Shown: piece by piece, positions 6,726-10,712 of the stretch
Layout of the letters: every line of letters starts with the position of its first letter
How positions within the stretch are numbered: the first letter of the stretch is position 1
Assembly: GCF_001949145.1 (NCBI RefSeq)
Contig: NW_019091581.1
Coordinates: 306,153-316,864 of the forward strand
DNA: 10,712 nt
Reading direction: 5' to 3'
Source: Acanthaster planci
Lineage: Eukaryota; Echinodermata; Asteroidea; Valvatida; Acanthasteridae
Notes under the pieces: generated by a model
Told to the model about the DNA's origin: nothing
Databases searched by the model: none
What the model saw: the letters and a program-made list of their open reading frames with translations, nothing else
Translations under genes and position numbers: made by a program

Positions 6726-8540
6726 ATGGGCAGGGGAAGCCCTGCACTAGATCACATCTTTCCCCTCACCAGTCTTCTAGCGGCAGGTACAGTATGTACA
6801 TGTATGTGGGAATATGTAGTTTCACGCTTGAGAGAGCACCACCATTCTTTTTCATCTTCATTGATGCAACTGTAGTGCCACACGTAGTTCATGTACCAAC
6901 CATGAATCTAATTTGTGCATCTCAGTGTCTTCTTGCTTGCTGCAGACAATGGTGACCCCTTCAGTTGGAATGTCAGGCCAAAGAACCTCCACTCCATCTG
7001 TGTGGTAAAGTCTCAAGCCATGTTTCTTACAGTTCCGATAAATTATCTGAGGAAGAAAAATCTACAGGTGTGTCGTCACTTCTTTTAGTGAGATGCCTAC
7101 CTGGAGCTTACATCATCGCCAGTTTGCTATGCATGTGTTGTCAACTCTACCAGGTCATCATGGTTGAACGTTCCATCAACCAAAATCTGGTTAAAGTTGA
7201 AACGGTGTATCCCTGTCATTTGCTCTGGAACCCTTGAAGAAACAGTTTGTCAAATCTTGAAGAAGGCAGCACCATCTGTGGAATTCATGAGGGCACTGTT
7301 TTAAATCTTCAAATCTATCATAAGGAATTTCCTCAGCAGCTCCTTATTGTATGGCATCTGTCATTTGTTCAAAAGAGAGACCATCCCCAAAGCAAACCTT
7401 GGGACGTATTACCATCCTTTGTGACAAACTTTCACATCCACTCCAAGATGCTTATATACAATGTGTGGTACCAGTTGTACTAGATGACTCCTCTCCCACT
7501 AATCTAAGGTTGACGTTTTCAGTTTTACTTCAGATTCCATGTACTCTTGGGACAACATTCACAATGTGTTCACAACACGGCATCATCTAGCTTTCATGTC
7601 TCCCAGTCAGAATCACTGGGGGAAATTGGACTCAGTAGGATATTCAAGTGTATGATTGTTCTATTCAGCAAAGGTTAATGTCCACATGTTGAATGTCTTG
7701 TTACATTCACAGCACTGATGCCTGACAGTAATGCGACATGACTGAGTATCCTGACTTGTCATCCTCTCTGCCTGCAGTACTAGTGAATGTCCAGACGCTG
7801 ACACCACATGGCTGCTGTTGTAATCACAACACATCACTGAAATATACACAGCAAGGTAAGAGCAATGGCTAGGGTAAGAATTTTCACTTTTACTTACTGG
7901 CATAAGTGGGGTTAACTTTGCAAGGGGGGGCACTTTGGATGCCCTCATTTTCCAGAGGAGAACATTCATTGGGGTTCGGTCATAGTTAACAATGACCAAG
8001 ACCAAGATGGACTATTACGCACCCTTTTTTTTTCTTTCTCGATATCTTGGGGGAGGGGGCTGTAGTTAGAGCTATTCTTGGTATCTAATTTACTTTGCTA
8101 TTGCACTCACCTGAAGTATTTGAAGCGGCCTTTGGGTTGTCAAAAGACCACTTCTGCATCAACCCTAGCTTGCTTTCATCTCAAGCACTCTACTGGAGAC
8201 TATGAGCAAAAATGAGTCTTGAGTCAGGGAATATCAGATTCTTGGATGTCAACCTCTACACTGTCTCAGGTTTAAAAGAATTTATTTTTTGGAGGCCTTG
8301 TCTGATTGCACCACCGTGTTGTACATGTTCAGACATTGTTTTGGTGTGATTGATGGATCTGTGCAATTTTTTCATCCTGCTCTGCTGTCAGTTGATTGAT
8401 CCTATATGAATATCTGTTGATCCTATTGCTATCATGAGTAAAAGTATTATATCCTTATCTTTTCTTCCAATTCAGGGTTCTGGAAAATTTTCGGAAGGGG
8501 CATTGAAATCTGGGATTTCGTATACAGATCAGTCCGTTGA
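6726..8540 (+). CDS. Tentative small multi-exon gene, unknown function
   Basis: A phase-compatible chain can be read on the plus strand.
Exon 1: 6726-6786, ATG at 6726, donor GGCAG|GTACAGT.
Exon 2: 6946-7067, acceptor CTTGCTTGCTGCAG, donor CTACAG|GTGTGT; the joined codon is GAC, then NGDPFSWNVRPKNLHSI.
Optional exon: 7154-7204, acceptor CTCTACCAG, VIMVERSINQNLVKVET, ending in phase.
Exon 3: 7607-7673, acceptor TCATGTCTCCCAG, includes LGEIGLSRIFKCMIVLF.
Exon 4: 7778-7855, acceptor CTCTCTGCCTGCAG, donor GCAAG|GTAAGA, includes VNVQTLTPHGCCCNH.
Last exon: 8476-8540, acceptor TTTTCTTCCAATTCAG, FWKIFGRGIEIWDF, stop TGA.
ATTAAA follows at 8581. The spliced frame would be 327 or 378 nt (108 or 125 residues). 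I recognise no domain, and the ATG context is weak at -3. The donor of exon 3 (AAAG|GTTAAT) is poor. Freedom in choosing sites makes a chance chain possible. A region at 7246-7590 with two other open frames may hold further exons or show that this model is wrong. Confidence 0.22.
7246..7590 (+). other. Overlapping open frames, possible exon or pseudogene
   Basis: Two plus-strand frames overlap. One is open from about 7238 to 7483 and includes GIHEGTVLNLQIYHKEF. It lies in the same frame as the optional exon at 7154, separated by one TGA at 7235 that a very short intron (GT at 7205 or 7207 to AG at 7245) would remove. The other frame is open from about 7324 to 7590 and includes LSHPLQDAYIQCVV; a phase-0 donor GTG|GTACCA at 7468/7469 would connect it to the exon at 7607. 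They cannot both be one exon. The mixture of frames could also mean a decayed coding copy with frameshifts. No family is recognised. Confidence 0.18.
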
Positions 8541-9079
8541 CTAGAGATGTTTGAAACCATCCATCATTCAGGTGATGTTAATTAAACTGTCGTTAACCAA
8601 AGTCATCACTCCAACTTGTCTTGAGTGTACTCACCTTAGCTTTCAACCATCAGGAAGTTAGACATGCATTTTATATCTTAAGCTGGTTGTCAAAGTTTAT
8701 TGAGAGTGTAAAAAGGTTGGCAAAGTTTTGACGGTTGGACCTCATCGAATTCAAAACCAGAAATGGACTGACGCGTTTCAGTCAAAACAGAAGATAAGCT
8801 CGATCTTTCACTGGTGAAGTTGTAATATTACTGGCACATTTTATCCAGTTGTTTTACAGCAAAATGCCTCATTCGTCTTTCCCAACCAGGGTTCACTTTT
8901 GTTGCCATTTGTGGTTCTGTTTTCTTATATCAAGTCATTGTGAATCTCCGACTAGAAGAGTGATCATCTATGTTGCATTTCTGTAAGTATTGCAGTAAAG
9001 AGACGCATCCATTATGCTTTCATTATAAGCTTGGATCGAGGCAAATGATGAGGAAGTATCTTGTTCATGGATCCAATGT
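8541..9079. other. Downstream DNA, no gene seen
   Basis: Apart from an ATTAAA at 8581-8586, a possible polyadenylation signal 41 bases after the TGA at 8538-8540, I see no coding or structured element before the second tandem array. Confidence 0.5.
8581..8586 (+). promoter_or_regulatory. Possible polyadenylation signal ATTAAA
   Basis: ATTAAA is the commonest variant of the animal signal. It lies shortly after the stop of the tentative spliced gene. Without transcript evidence it is only a motif match in AT-rich DNA. Confidence 0.2.
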
Positions 9080-10712
9080 GAACCAGCTGGTGGACTTGAG
9101 CGTCTAATCTTCGAGGCATATGTAACCAATCCTAGCTTTAGTCTCAGAAATTTGAGCCTCCAACAATCCTGCTTGAGTGACCAACCCTATCTCTAGTCTT
9201 AGCAACATGAACCAGCTGGTGGACTTGAGTCTCAAAACATCCAGGCTTGAATGACCAATCGTAACTCAAAGTTACAGCAGAAGGAACTAGCAGATGGACT
9301 TAAACCTCTAACCACCCAGGATTAGTGACCGATCCTTGCTTCAGTTGGAGCAATATGAACAAGCAGGTGGACTTGAGCTTCATACCATCCAGCATTGAAT
9401 GACCGACCTTAGCTCTAGTCTCAGCAATGTGAACAACGAGGTGGACTCGAGCCTCAAACCATCCAGTTATGATCTGAGTAACCAGTTAAAGCTTTTGAGC
9501 CTCTTACGAGACGTTAAGGGAGTTGAAGCTTCAAACCGTCTAAGCCTGAGTGGCCAATCTTAGCTCTGGTCTCAGCATCATAAACCAGCAAGTTGGAATG
9601 AGCCTCAATGATCCTCTAGGCTTGAGTGACCAGTCCTAGTTCTTGAGCCTTTTATGAGACTTGAGTGAATTTGAACCTCAGACCATTGAAGCTTCAATCA
9701 CAAACCCTATCTCTAGTCTCATAAACGGCTGGACTTAAACGTCAAACCATCCAGGCTTGAGTGCCTAACCCTGGGTCTACTCTCAGCAATATGAACCCAT
9801 CAAGTGGGTTCAATCAATTAAAGAGCCTCAATCCTTCCAGGATTGAGTGACCAATCCTTGGTCTGATCTCGTCCTTATGAACCAGCTGATGGACTTAAGC
9901 TTCAAACCATTCAGGCTTGGGTGCCCATTATAGCTCTGCAGCCTCTAACTGGGCTAGAGTGAATGAGGATCAAACCATCCAGGATTGAATGACCAATCAT
10001 TGCTCTTGTCTCAGCAACATGAACCAGCAGGTGGACGTGAGCCTGACACCATCCAGGATTGAGTGACCAATTCTAGTTCTGGGTCTCATTAACATGAACC
10101 AGCTTGTGGACTTGAGCCTCTAACCATCCAGGATGAGTGAGCAATCCTTGAGCTGATCTCAGCTCAATGAACCGGAAGGTGGACTTGAGCCTCAAACCAT
10201 CCAGGATTGAGTCACCAATCATTGCTCTAGTCTCATCAACATGAACCATCAGCTGGACTTGAGCCTCCAAACCATCCAAGATTGGGTTACCAATCCTTGC
10301 TCTAGTCTCTTCAACATGAACCATCAGGTGAACTTGAGCCTTTAAGAACCAAGGATTGAGTGTTCAATCCTTGTGCTGGTCTCAGTTCCATGAACCAGCA
10401 GATGGACTTGAGACTCTAACCACAAAGGATTGAGTAACCAATCCTTGCTCTGGTCTTATCAACATGACCCAGCTTGTGGACTTGAGCCTCTAACCATCCA
10501 GGATTGAGTGATCAATCTTTGCTCTGGTCTCATCAACATGAACCAGCAGGTGGACTTGAGCCTCCAAACCATCCAGGATTGAGTGTTCAATCCTTGTGCT
10601 GGTCTCAGTTCCATGAACCAGCAGGTGGACTTGAGCCTCTAACCACAAAGGATTGAGTAACCAATCCTTGCTCTGGTCTTATCAACATGACCCAGCTTGT
10701 GGACTTGAGCCC
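9080..10712. repeat. 74-bp minisatellite array, about 22 units
   Basis: The unit reads roughly GAACCAGCAGGTGGACTTGAG, CCTCAAACCATCCAGG, ATTGAGTGACCAATCCTTG, CTCTAGTCTCAGCAACAT. The anchor TGGACT or its variant occurs at 9220, 9295, 9368 and 9442, then at 10107, 10180, 10254, 10329, 10403, 10477, 10551, 10626 and 10700. Spacings are 73-75, mostly 74. Left-hand units (9080-9900) are diverged and partly deleted, while units after about 10080 are nearly uniform. The array continues past the right edge. The period is not a multiple of three, so open frames across it are accidental. It shows no sequence relation to the 66-bp array at the left. Confidence 0.95.
10360..10712. repeat. Three-unit higher-order repeat in the 74-bp array
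   Basis: A block containing GTTCAATCCTTGTGCTGG, CAGTTCCATGAACCAGCAG, CCACAAAGGATTGAGTAACC and CATGACCCAGCTTGTGGAC occurs at about 10360-10490 and again from about 10583 to the end. The offset is 223 bp, that is three units plus one. Near-identity between the copies shows recent multi-unit duplication. Confidence 0.85.

Noticed and set aside
7100-7250. Minus-strand word ILVDGTF resembling a MULE transposase motif
   Set aside because: The frame is short and interrupted by stops, and the residues expected around the motif are absent.
6244-7300. Faint resemblance of several candidate exons to MBT-repeat proteins (words such as RLDALNLN and SICVV)
   Set aside because: The order of words and the conserved aromatic pocket residues do not fit, and the words come from incompatible frames.
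10073-10324. Minus-strand open frame of 83 codons in the right array
   Set aside because: It lies wholly inside the 74-bp repeat, whose period is not a multiple of three. It is an accidental opening.
9080-10712. CRISPR array
   Set aside because: The 74-bp units are contiguous with no unique spacers, and the context is an animal genome.

Overview
The window looks like non-coding and accessory DNA from an animal nuclear genome, most likely a marine invertebrate. Several things point that way. There is no bacterial-style gene packing. Two long minisatellites flank the window. A tRNA-derived SINE with an AAT-rich tail lies near the middle. AATAAA/ATTAAA signals and consensus GT-AG splice-site pairs are present. 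The octamer TACATGTA is strongly over-represented in the unique middle. I cannot place the species, and no protein here is recognised with confidence.

Layout. Positions 1 to about 1914 hold a tandem array of about 29 units of 66 bp. It has a mosaic higher-order structure, with variant blocks recurring at offsets of 332 and 861 bp. Because 66 is 22 codons, both strands show periodic open frames, but 65-bp units and stops break them, so I do not call them genes. Positions 1915-3950 are mostly unique, with palindromes at 2611-2697 and hairpins at 3420-3501, and a canonical polyadenylation hexamer at 3113. At 3952-4105 there is a GC-rich hairpin, then a compact 82-bp near-perfect palindrome flanked by an 8-bp direct repeat. 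This palindrome is either a miniature foldback transposon or a miRNA-type hairpin derived from one, and it is the most distinctive single object in the window. Positions 4106-5680 are AT-rich with no gene seen, apart from a 12-13 bp motif occurring three times. Positions about 5681-5925 are a 5'-truncated tRNA-type SINE.

From about 6240 to 8590 on the plus strand there are short open segments bordered by good acceptors and donors. One chain of segments, from an ATG at 6726 to a TGA at 8540 followed by ATTAAA, is phase-compatible. I offer it as a tentative multi-exon gene of unknown function. Competing frames and a competing minus-strand open frame mean it is unproven. From about 9080 to the window end is a second, unrelated minisatellite of 74-bp units. 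It becomes more homogeneous toward the right edge and carries an inverted repeat in each unit.

No pathway or operon can be inferred. The main content is repeat biology: two minisatellites each with a dyad per unit, one SINE, one foldback element and several smaller palindromes, plus a possible small spliced gene.
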